Shown: piece after piece, positions 45,378-54,000 of the stretch
Numbering within the stretch: position 1 is the first letter of the stretch
How the letters are laid out: every line of letters begins with the position of its first letter
Origin: VYFG01 sp965213885
Lineage (GTDB): Bacteria > Pseudomonadota > Gammaproteobacteria > Arenicellales > Poriferihabitantaceae
DNA length: 64,000 nucleotides
Direction of reading: 5' to 3'
Assembly (NCBI GenBank): GCA_965213885.1
Contig: OZ243919.1
Span: 1,116,001 to 1,180,000 of the forward strand
The notes under the pieces: generated by a model
What the model saw: only the letters and a program-made list of their open reading frames with translations
The model's database searches: none
What the model was told of the DNA's origin: nothing
Program-made: the position numbers and the translations under genes

Positions 45378-45859
45378 ACTACCGGATAGGCAACGGATAT
45401 GACGTGCACAGGCTGGTTCCGGGACGACCGCTGATTGTCGGTGGTGTCCGAATTCCATGGGAAAAGGGACTGGATGGCCATTCAGACGCGGACGTTCTGC
45501 TGCATGCGATCTGCGATGCCCTCCTGGGTGCGGCCGCCCAGGGAGATATCGGCCATCATTTCCCACCCTCGGAGGATGCCTGGCGAGGGGCCGACAGCCG
45601 ACGTTTCCTGACCCACACGGCCAAACTGTTGCGGGACGGAGGTTGGCGGGTACAGAACGTGGATGCCACCATTGTCGCCGAAAGACCCAGGATGGCACCG
45701 TACATCAAAGCCATGCGTGGGGTCATATCGGGGGACCTCGGAATCGACATCGGCGCGGTCAATATCAAGGCTACCACCACCGAGGGGCTTGGCTTCTGTG
45801 GCCGTGAGGAGGGGATTGCCGTCTGGGCCTCGGTACTCATCACGGATCTGGAACCCTGA
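45374..45859 (+). CDS. ispF: 2-C-methyl-D-erythritol 2,4-cyclodiphosphate synthase
   Basis: A 161-residue trimeric zinc enzyme following IspD and IspE in isoprenoid synthesis. RIGNGYDVHRLVPGRPLIVG carries the Asp and His zinc ligands, GHSDADVLLHAICDALLGAA the third His, and GDIGHHFPP the substrate loop. ATTTEGLGFCGREEGIAVWA is the C-terminal signature. Translationally coupled to ispD. In E. coli truD follows; here a TPR gene follows instead, 14 bases on. Confidence 0.96.
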   Translation: MNYRIGNGYDVHRLVPGRPLIVGGVRIPWEKGLDGHSDADVLLHAICDALLGAAAQGDIGHHFPPSEDAWRGADSRRFLTHTAKLLRDGGWRVQNVDATIVAERPRMAPYIKAMRGVISGDLGIDIGAVNIKATTTEGLGFCGREEGIAVWASVLITDLEP

Positions 45860-45873
45860 TCTCCCCAGTCTCG

Positions 45874-47190
45874 ATGGAGTCGGACCGCTACGGCAACCCC
45901 CTGGGCAGTTCATCCGCTGACGCCAGGCTGGCCTACCAGGCCGGACTGGATCAATTACTGGCTTCGGTGGATGGAATGGAGGAATCCTTTGCACGGGCGG
46001 TGTCGGCGGATGAGGGGTTCGCATTGGCGCACCTCGCCCTGGCCCGCTGCCGCCGAATCGCGGGACAGGGGGGCGACACTGCCACGCCACTGTCCCGGGC
46101 AAGATCCCTGGCCCGAAATTGCTCCAGGCAGGAACGAAGACAGATACATTGCCTGGGCCTGCTGCTCGAGGGACACAGCCAGGCGGCCTGGAAAGCCATC
46201 AAGAAGCATGTGAAGGAGTATCCCCGGGATGCCCTTGTCGTGCAGCCTACAATGGGCGTGTTTGGTCTGATCGGCTTCAGCGGCCGTCCCGGCCGGGAGG
46301 CGGAGTACCTTGCGTGGTGCGATGCGTTGTCACCCCACTATCCCGATGACTGGTGGTTTCTGGGTCAACACGGCTTCGCCCGGGTCGAGGCCGGCCAGCT
46401 GGAGCCGGGAAGAAGGGATCTCGAGAGGTCACTGGCGATCAACCCCGGGAGCGCTACCGGAGCACACTATTTTGGCCACCTCCTGTACGAGTCCGGCCAG
46501 CACCGGGAGGGTTTCGAGTATCTTGCCGCCTGGCTCGAGGATTGCGGCAGTCCTGGACCACTGCATTGTCATCTGCATTGGCATATGGCGCTCTGGGCGC
46601 TGCATCTCGGGTGGATGGACCGCATGTGGGAGATCCGCCAAGCCGGGATCGTTCCGGGCAATGCCATCGGACCGCCGATCAACGTACTGACCGATGGAGT
46701 CTCACTGCTGTTCCGGGCGGAAATTGCCGGGGTTCCCGTTCAGCGCGACCGATGGGCGGGGCTTGCGGAATATGCAAAGACACACTTCCCGACAAGCGGA
46801 ATATCCTTTGTGGACGCGCATGCGGTGCTGGCGCACTTCAGGGCCGGGAACGGTGAATTGGTGGCGGCAATCACCGGCGGTACGGCCGGGACCGCTGTCG
46901 GTCATGTGGATATACTGGCACGCGCGCTGGAGGCGATGAATGCCGGAGATTGGCCAGCCGCCACTTGTGAACTCACGAAAATCCTGCCGGATCACGAGCG
47001 GTTGGGGGGCAGCCGGGCGCAGCGGGACCTGATCGAATTTTTCCTGGCGCTGACTCTGGTGCGTCAGGGCAGGACGGCTGAGGCCGGGAAAATGCTGCAA
47101 ATCCGGAGACCGCATGTCGCCTTCCGGCCACCTGTCCATGGACTTCACAACACCGATGTCTGGCCGGGTCCAGTAAGCGAAACAGTGTAG
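45874..47190 (+). CDS. TTC38-like tetratricopeptide-repeat protein
   Basis: A 438-residue all-helical, soluble protein without signal peptide. It resembles the TTC38 family (tetratricopeptide repeat protein 38), known from animals and many bacteria: AYQAGLDQLLASVDGMEESF, then FALAHLALARCRRIAG, a central YPDDWWFLGQHGFARVEAGQ and HCHLHWHMALWALHLG, a His-rich stretch typical of the family. No enzymatic motif is known; function is unestablished. The 14-base gap to ispF makes co-transcription likely. A strong hairpin follows the stop. Confidence 0.72.
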   Translation: MESDRYGNPLGSSSADARLAYQAGLDQLLASVDGMEESFARAVSADEGFALAHLALARCRRIAGQGGDTATPLSRARSLARNCSRQERRQIHCLGLLLEGHSQAAWKAIKKHVKEYPRDALVVQPTMGVFGLIGFSGRPGREAEYLAWCDALSPHYPDDWWFLGQHGFARVEAGQLEPGRRDLERSLAINPGSATGAHYFGHLLYESGQHREGFEYLAAWLEDCGSPGPLHCHLHWHMALWALHLGWMDRMWEIRQAGIVPGNAIGPPINVLTDGVSLLFRAEIAGVPVQRDRWAGLAEYAKTHFPTSGISFVDAHAVLAHFRAGNGELVAAITGGTAGTAVGHVDILARALEAMNAGDWPAATCELTKILPDHERLGGSRAQRDLIEFFLALTLVRQGRTAEAGKMLQIRRPHVAFRPPVHGLHNTDVWPGPVSETV

Positions 47191-47198
47191 GAACCGCA

Positions 47199-47229
47199 GG
47201 GAGGGGCGGTGTGCGGTCAAACCCCTCCC
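47199..47229. terminator. GC-rich hairpin after the TPR gene
   Basis: GGGAGGGG at 47199-47206 pairs perfectly with CCCCTCCC at 47222-47229 across a 15-base loop. It begins 8 bases after the stop codon in the gap to a convergent gene. No T run. Confidence 0.4.
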
Positions 47230-47337
47230 AATGGTCGTGCGGGTACCATCAGGTCTCCATGGCCGAAGCCGGCCTGTCCGGTCCGAACTGCCCGGGTCTG
47301 TGGGCACCCAAATCCGCCGCACCGGCCTGCAGGGCCG

Positions 47338-48711
47338 TCAGCGGGGGTCAATCGCAGAGGCGTCCCAGGACAGACGTCGGTGGATCCACCGGGCATGCTG
47401 AATCAACCGGACTTCGCCCGCGGGTCTGCCCACCAGTTGTACTGCAACAGGCATCCCCCGCTCACCAAGAGCGACGGGGATCGTTACCACCGGCAATGCG
47501 GTCATTGTCGTGGCATAGGCAATGGCCAGCCAGCGGTAGTATTCAGGGATCGGGACACCCGTATCGTACCCCGGATAGCGGGTCTCTGCAGGTGCCGCCA
47601 GGAGACTCGTGGCCGGACAGATAAGGAGATCATAATCCTGCATGAACCGTTCCGCGGCAGAGACAATGCGACCCTGTTGTCTTTGTGCCTGACGCAGCCG
47701 TTCCGTGTCCAGATCGATTCCGTTTCGGATATTCCATGCCACTTCCGGTTTCATGGCCTCGGGATGGGCGGCAAGAAGCCCCTCGAATGAAACCGCGTAG
47801 ACATGTGCACGCAGGGTGTCAAACGCTTCATGTACGTTGTCCAAGGGCGGATGGGCCTCGGTAATCCGGCACCCTTCGCGGGAAAGCGTGCACGTGAACT
47901 CCTCCAGTGCCGTCAGGATTTCATCGCTGACCCGGGTGATGCCGAGATCATGGCTGACGGAAATCCGTCCCGGCATGACTGCGGTGTCATCCTGCAGGAA
48001 AAATTCCCCGGGAGATTCGTCAAACAGTACGCCCGCGAACAGCGCAAGGTCATCGATGTCCCTCGCCATGGGTCCATTCTGTCCGAGTGGATCGAACGGC
48101 AGCAGCGGAGAGTCGCAACTGATGCGCCCGGGTGACGGGCGCAGGCTGGTCACACCGCAGAAGGCCGCCGGCGTGCGCAGGGACCCCGCCATGTCGGAAC
48201 CCTGGGACAACCATGCACACCCTGCGGCGAGAGAGGCGGCCGCCCCGCCGGAAGACCCCCCGGAAGCGCATGCCAGGTTTCGTGGGCTGCGGGTACAGTC
48301 GAACACGTCGTTGAAGGTGATCCCGCCTGTACCGAATTCAGGCGTGTTGGACTTGGCATAGACGATGCCGCCGCGGGTTTCGATGCGCCTGACCATCCTG
48401 TCGGAAGACGCCGGCACATGATCCCGGTAGATGGTGCTTCCGTAGGTCGTCCTCACACCGGCCACATCCGTCAGATCCTTGATGGTTACTGGCAGTCCGG
48501 ATAGCGGGCCGAACCTGGATGAGTCGGCACCGTCCAGCCGGCGCGCGTGATCCCGGGCCCTGTCGAAGCACAATGTGGGCAAGGCATTGACAGGGCCGTT
48601 TACGGCGGCGCAGCGTGATTCAATGTCGTCAAGCAACTCCATCGGGCTCACTGCGCCCCGGACCAGCAGGGTGACCACCTCCCGCGCGCTGAGGCGCCAT
48701 GGGGCCGACAT
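47338..48711 (-). CDS. Amidase-signature family hydrolase
   Basis: A 457-residue amidase (GatA-like fold) hydrolysing a C-N amide bond. The Ser-cisSer-Lys triad is visible: Lys in LPVTIKDLTDVAGVRTTYGS, cis-Ser in ASGGSSGGAAASLAAG, and nucleophile Ser in QGSDMAGSLRTPAAFCGV. The substrate is unknown; no GatB or GatC lies nearby, so a tRNA role is unlikely. It is the last gene of a minus-strand group, 3 bases after the HIT gene, so the two are probably co-transcribed. Confidence 0.88.
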   Translation of the reverse strand: MSAPWRLSAREVVTLLVRGAVSPMELLDDIESRCAAVNGPVNALPTLCFDRARDHARRLDGADSSRFGPLSGLPVTIKDLTDVAGVRTTYGSTIYRDHVPASSDRMVRRIETRGGIVYAKSNTPEFGTGGITFNDVFDCTRSPRNLACASGGSSGGAAASLAAGCAWLSQGSDMAGSLRTPAAFCGVTSLRPSPGRISCDSPLLPFDPLGQNGPMARDIDDLALFAGVLFDESPGEFFLQDDTAVMPGRISVSHDLGITRVSDEILTALEEFTCTLSREGCRITEAHPPLDNVHEAFDTLRAHVYAVSFEGLLAAHPEAMKPEVAWNIRNGIDLDTERLRQAQRQQGRIVSAAERFMQDYDLLICPATSLLAAPAETRYPGYDTGVPIPEYYRWLAIAYATTMTALPVVTIPVALGERGMPVAVQLVGRPAGEVRLIQHARWIHRRLSWDASAIDPR

Positions 48712-48714
48712 GGT

Positions 48715-49074
48715 CTACATGCGCGGGCGGCTTAGCATCGGGCCAAGCTGGCGCCCTCCCAACAGGTGCATGTGCAGGTGGAGCACCTCCTGATTGGCGT
48801 TTCTGCCGCAGTTTACGAGCAACCGGTAACCGTCCTCGGCGACACCCGTTTCTTTTGCAAGGCGCCTGGCGACGACAAACAGATGCCCGAGAACCGCCTC
48901 ATCCTCTTCACCGACATCGTTCACCGTGGGAATGATCTTGTTCGGAACGATGAGAATATGGGTGGGAGCCTGGGGATTGATGTCCCGGAATGCGGTGACC
49001 CGGTCGTCCTGGTACAGGATTTCGGCCGGGATTTCCCGGTTGACGATCTGGCTGAATAAGGTCTCTTCGCTCAT
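48715..49074 (-). CDS. HIT-family nucleotide-binding protein (HinT type)
   Basis: A 119-residue histidine-triad protein. TLFSQIVNREIPAEILYQDD is the typical N-terminus, APTHILIVPNKIIPTVNDV the middle, and HLHMHLLGGRQLGPM holds the triad HxHxH. HinT proteins hydrolyse aminoacyl-AMP or other AMP-lysine adducts. Two ATGs stand in tandem; 49074 has better spacing from GAGA than 49077. It is followed closely by the amidase gene, possibly an operon partner by chance. Confidence 0.92.
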   Translation of the reverse strand: MSEETLFSQIVNREIPAEILYQDDRVTAFRDINPQAPTHILIVPNKIIPTVNDVGEEDEAVLGHLFVVARRLAKETGVAEDGYRLLVNCGRNANQEVLHLHMHLLGGRQLGPMLSRPRM

Positions 49075-49089
49075 CATTTCTCGGTCGGT

Positions 49090-49704
49090 TTATCGTGGGG
49101 TTGCCGGGTTGTCGGTATTTTCAAGTCGTCTCGCCACGCGGTGCAGTTCGGTGTTGCTGATATTAAGATGATCCATGCGCGAGACAGTATTGATGACATA
49201 GGAGCGGTTACAGCCACGTGCGCCGCTGGCTCCCTGCACCACGGAGACGGTCTGATCGAGAGTCAGCCTGGCTGCAAAGTGGGGATGATCGGGCTTGGAG
49301 ACGAATGTCAGGGCGGTGACCCTGCGCTCGTCCTCCAGTGTCACCGGAACGAGCCTCGGGTCGTAGGAACCGATCAGGAGCTCGCGGTCACAGAGGTATT
49401 CCACGACGCAGGCGGTCAGTGCGCCATCAACATGATAGGCATACCCCCGGCATGAGCCGCCCCGGTCCAGTCCCAGGACCAGTCCCGGCCGGTCCTCGGT
49501 ACCCCGGTAGCGGACTGACCACAGGCAAAGCCGCCGATGATACCCATTCAGGGTTGCGGCGATCGCCTCCCGGTACTCGAACCCCGGGTCCCACATCAGC
49601 GAACCGTAGGTAAATACCCAGAACTGTCCTGCCGGAACCGGGATGGACTCCGGGGTGCCGGGTTTCAGTAGGGACGCGTCGAGCTTTGGGAACTCCAGTT
49701 CCAT
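49090..49704 (-). CDS. ChaC-like gamma-glutamylcyclotransferase
   Basis: A 204-residue cyclotransferase fold protein that likely degrades glutathione to 5-oxoproline and Cys-Gly. The substrate loop FWVFTYGSLMWDPGFEY is near residue 30, with GYHRRLCLWSVRYRGTEDRP and LDRGGSCRGYAYHV following; these are ChaC hallmarks. GCNRSYVINTVSRM near the end also fits. It lies 15 bases upstream of the HIT gene on the same strand. Specificity for glutathione is inferred from family. Confidence 0.88.
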   Translation of the reverse strand: MELEFPKLDASLLKPGTPESIPVPAGQFWVFTYGSLMWDPGFEYREAIAATLNGYHRRLCLWSVRYRGTEDRPGLVLGLDRGGSCRGYAYHVDGALTACVVEYLCDRELLIGSYDPRLVPVTLEDERRVTALTFVSKPDHPHFAARLTLDQTVSVVQGASGARGCNRSYVINTVSRMDHLNISNTELHRVARRLENTDNPATPR

Positions 49705-49856
49705 GGGGATGGGGAATCTGCCGGTGACCGGGTGATGTTAATGGAGCAGCATGACCCGAGACAAGCCATTGGGAGTCGGCGTTCCGTGAATCGCTGACGT
49801 ACGCAAGCCGCGAAAACCGGTTCCGGATCCGATGCGCTGTCCCACCCGCCCGGTCA

Positions 49857-51056
49857 TCAGGCCGTATATCGATCGAGCGCTGATTCCAGGTCCACGAGCA
49901 GATCCCGGATATCCTCCAGTCCCGCATGCAGCCGGATCAGCTGGCCCTCCCGGGTCCAGGGGCATGCGCTGCGGCTGGATTGCGGATATTGGGGTACGAT
50001 CAGGCTTTCGTAGCCGCCCCAGCTGAACCCCATGGAAAAGATCCGCATGCCGTCCAGCATGGCGCGTAGGGAATCATGCGAACCCGGCTTCAGCAGGACA
50101 GAGAACAGGCCGGTGGAACCGGAAAAATCCCGCAGCCAGGTCTCGTGTCCGGGGCAGTCCGGATACGCCGGATGAAAAACCGCCAGCACTTCCTGGCGGC
50201 CGGAGAGATATTGCGCAAGCTCCAAAGCCTGCTGCTGGTGCTTTTCCACCCGTACGCCCAGTGTACGCAATCCGCGCAATCCCAGGTAGACGTCGTCCGG
50301 CGCAAGGTTCTGACCGACAAGGTCCCGTGACTGCTTCAGCCGGTAGAAGTTCTCTTCCGTATCGCAGACTGCCAGCCCCAGGGTCGCATCGGAATGACCG
50401 ACAATGTACTTGGTGGCCGCGATCACGGAGACATTCACACCATGCTCGAGGGGACGGAAGAAGAGCGGTGTTGCCCAACTGTTATCGAGCGCCGTAATGA
50501 TGCCACGGGAACGGGCCGCATCGGCGATGGCCGGAGCATCCTGCACCTCGAAGGTCATGGATCCGGGCGATTCCATGAATACCAGGCTGGTGTTGCTGCG
50601 GAACCGCGCGGCGATGCCTGCGCCGACGAGGGGATCATAGTATTCCACGGTCACCCCCATGCGGGTGAGGAACGCATCGCAGAATTTCCGGGTCGGTCCA
50701 TAAACGGTGTCCGCCACGAGAATGTGGTCGCCCGCACTGGCGAAAGCGAGGATTGTCGTGGTGACTGCAGCAAGACCGGAAGAGACCGACAGGGCGCCGA
50801 AGCCGCACTCCAGTTGTGCTACGGCATTTTCCAGGGCGAAGGTGGAACGACTGCCGAGGCGTCCGTATACCAGACGATCCTTGAGATCATGATCGATGCG
50901 GGACTGCTCCAGCGCAGCCAGGGTGGGGAAGACCACGGTGGATCCGTGGTAGACAGGCGGATTGACCATGCCGCCCTGAGATGCCGGTTCGTTGCCGTTG
51001 TGTATGATGCGGGTATGGAAGCGGCTGCGCTCGTGGCGTTCTTCGGATTGTCCCAT
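49857..51056 (-). CDS. metC: Cystathionine beta-lyase
   Basis: A 399-residue PLP enzyme that cleaves cystathionine to homocysteine in methionine synthesis. The N-terminus has RIIHNGNEPASQGGMVNPPV, then YGRLGSRSTFALENAVAQLE and VSSGLAAVTTTILAFASAGD. The PLP-binding Lys is in VIAATKYIVGHSD, and FSMGFSWGGYESLIVPQYPQ near the end identifies MetC rather than cystathionine gamma-lyase. ATG 51056 is used; the frame continues 47 codons upstream without homology. It lies 10 bases downstream of the glutamate dehydrogenase gene. Relevant to the broken metF: homocysteine is made, but methyl supply may fail. Confidence 0.9.
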   Translation of the reverse strand: MGQSEERHERSRFHTRIIHNGNEPASQGGMVNPPVYHGSTVVFPTLAALEQSRIDHDLKDRLVYGRLGSRSTFALENAVAQLECGFGALSVSSGLAAVTTTILAFASAGDHILVADTVYGPTRKFCDAFLTRMGVTVEYYDPLVGAGIAARFRSNTSLVFMESPGSMTFEVQDAPAIADAARSRGIITALDNSWATPLFFRPLEHGVNVSVIAATKYIVGHSDATLGLAVCDTEENFYRLKQSRDLVGQNLAPDDVYLGLRGLRTLGVRVEKHQQQALELAQYLSGRQEVLAVFHPAYPDCPGHETWLRDFSGSTGLFSVLLKPGSHDSLRAMLDGMRIFSMGFSWGGYESLIVPQYPQSSRSACPWTREGQLIRLHAGLEDIRDLLVDLESALDRYTA

Positions 51057-51066
51057 GTAGTGGCGC

Positions 51067-54000
51067 CTACAGGTTTGACAGTTCGCTGACCAGCACCGAA
51101 AGCATGGCGAAGTCCACCCGGCTCTCCTGCTGCAGGCGCTGCAGCATGTCCGAGACATGATGCAGCGGTTGTTCACGTTTCCTTGCCCATGTATCAATGC
51201 GGACGGTCGCGGACTTGTCCTTGGATGCCGCGAGAATTTCCCGAACTACCCTGGTATGGGACATGCGTAAATTCTCCGACAGGCTGAACCGGGCACGTTG
51301 GTTCCAGTCGCTGCTTGCCGACAATCTGTCCACCGCTTCACGCACCCATTGCAGATGTAGCTGCTGCATGCAGTGCAGGTAGACTTCGCTGACAAGCGGC
51401 ATCGGCTGATCCGTGGTGTTCGCGATGTCGATGATATCCAGTGCCCTGGATTCCGCCGGGATCGAGAGCAGCGCATGGGTGGCTTTCCTGTTCAGTCCTC
51501 CCGCGGTGATCGCCGTGCGGATGTCTTCACCGTATGCAGGGGCGCCGTGGCCATCCTGCGAAGCCAGGGCGGTCTCCAGCTTGTCCAGCCCGGCGCGGAA
51601 TTCCAGAACGATGTTGCCGAGATCAGCGCATCCGGGGCGGTTGCGCAGGAGCCACACGATGGCGGCTTCGCTGTTGTAGGCAATATCCCGCAGCAGGCGG
51701 TACTGCAGATCGGTGGCCACCCGGTTATCCATGTTCTGGATCCACTGCTGTCTCTGATCGAGACCGAAAACATCCCGCGAAACCACGAAGGCCCGGGCAA
51801 CGTCCGGTACGGATGCACCCGTCAGTTCGGAAATACGCAGATGAAATCCCGCGCCCAGTTTTCCGACCATATCGTTGGTCAGCTGTGTGGCAATGATTTC
51901 CCGCCTGAGTCGGTGGGCTTCCATTTGCGCCCGGTATTTCTGCTGCAGCACCCGTGGAAAGTACCCCTCGATTTCACGGTAGAGATAGGGATCATCCGGA
52001 ACACCGGAGAGCAGCAGGCTTTGGTACAGGTCCATTTTCCCGTAGGAAAGGACCACTGCGAGTTCTGCCCGGGTAAGGCTCTGGCCGGACTCCTGCCGTT
52101 GTCGCAGTTCCTCGTTGTCCGGTAGAAACTCGAGCGCCCGGTCCAACAGTCCCCGTTTCTCCAGCAGGTGAATCAGGCGTGCCTGCTGTGCGATCATCTC
52201 ACCGCCGTAACTGCCCTCGACGCTCAGGGCCTGGGTCTGAATGTAATTGTTGTTCAGGACGAGGGCCCCCACCTCGGACTCCATCCTCGCCAGCAGGCTC
52301 TTGCGTGTTCGGGGGGTCAGTGTTCCTGCCTGAACGGCGGCATTGAGCAGGATCTTGATGTTGACTTCATGATCGGAGGTATCCACGCCGGCGGAATTGT
52401 CGATGGCATCGGTATAGCAAAGTCCGCCTTTCTGGTTGTACTCGATGCGTGCCGGCTGGGTCATCCCCAGGTTGCCCCCTTCCCCCAGCACCTTGGCGCG
52501 CAGCTCGTCGGCATTCACCCTGAGGGAATCGTTCGACCGATCCTGGGCGTCCTGGTGGGTTTCCCCGGATGCCTTTACATACGTACCGATGCCGCCGTTC
52601 CACAACAGGTCGACTTCCGCCTTGAGAATGGTATTGATGAGTTCATTGGGGGTGTAGGAATCCCGTTCCGCGGAGAGCGCCTTTTTCGCCTGGGGAGACA
52701 ACTGGATGGACTTCGCGGTCCGCGGGTAGATTCCTCCGCCAGACGAGATCAGTTTTTCATTGTAGTCGACCCAGCTGGAGCGGGGCAGCCCGAACAGCCG
52801 CATGCGCTCCTTGTAGCTCCGGGCGGCATCCGGTTCGGGATCAATGAAGATGTGAAGGTGATTGAAGGCGGCGACCAGGCGGATGTGGGGCGAAAGCAGC
52901 ATCCCGTTGCCGAACACATCCCCGCTCATATCCCCGATTCCAACCACGGTGAATTCCTCGTTCTGGATATCCTTGCCGAGTTCGCGAAAATTCCGCTTGA
53001 CGGATTCCCAGGCACCCCTTGCAGTAATACCCATCTTCTTGTGGTCGTAACCGTCGGACCCTCCGGAAGCGAAGGCATCCCCGAGCCAGAACCCGTGATC
53101 AATCGCGATGCCGTTGGCGATATCCGAGAAAGTGGCAGTGCCCTTGTCTGCTGCGACGACCAGGTATGGGTCGTCACGGTCCCTGCGAACCACGTTCTCC
53201 GGTGGCACGATCGCGCCATCGGCCAGGTTGTCGGTGAGATCCAGCAGGCCGCTGATGAAATCCCTGTAACTGGTGATCACCTCAGCCTGGATCTGCTCAC
53301 GGTCTCCGCCGGCGGGAAGCTGCTTGGCGACGAATCCACCCTTGGAGCCCACTGGCACGATGACCGCATTCTTTACCCGTTGTGCCTTGACCAGGCCGAG
53401 AACCTCGGTTCGGAAATCCTCGAGACGCTCTGACCACCTGAGGCCTCCCCGGGCCACCTCGCCACCCCTGAGATGCACGCCCTCGACTCTCGGGGAGTAC
53501 AGGAAAATCTCGAACATCGGCGCAGGTTCCGGAATGCGCGGTATGGATCTCGAGTCAAGCTTGAAGGAGATATAGGGCCTGTGCGCACCTTCCGGGGTCT
53601 GGAAATAGCTGGTGCGCAGCGTGGCCCGGATCACGTCGAGCAGTGCGCGGATGATGCGTTCTTCGTCCAGGGTCTGCACGGCATCGAGCTTTTCGACGAT
53701 CCGTTTGCTGATGCTCTTGAACGGGCGCTGCTTGCGTTCGGGTTCGAACAGGATGAAGAACAGGTCGCCGATGTCCCGGACAAGGTCCGTGTTGTGCATG
53801 AGCGCCTCGATAATGTAGTTCTCGCTGTAACGCAGCTTGATCTGCTTCAGGTAGCGGAAATAGGCGCGGAATGCGCTGGCAAGCCTCCAGTCAAAACCCG
53901 TCGCAAGAACCAGCTGGTTGAAGCCGTCATTCTCCGCCTGTCCGTGCCAGACGGCGGCAAACGTGGCTTCGAACAGACCCGCGGCGGAACCCGCGAACGG

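Noticed and set aside
52168..53433. 421-residue plus-strand frame inside the glutamate dehydrogenase gene
   Set aside because: Mirror of the NAD domain; no start signal and no family match by eye.
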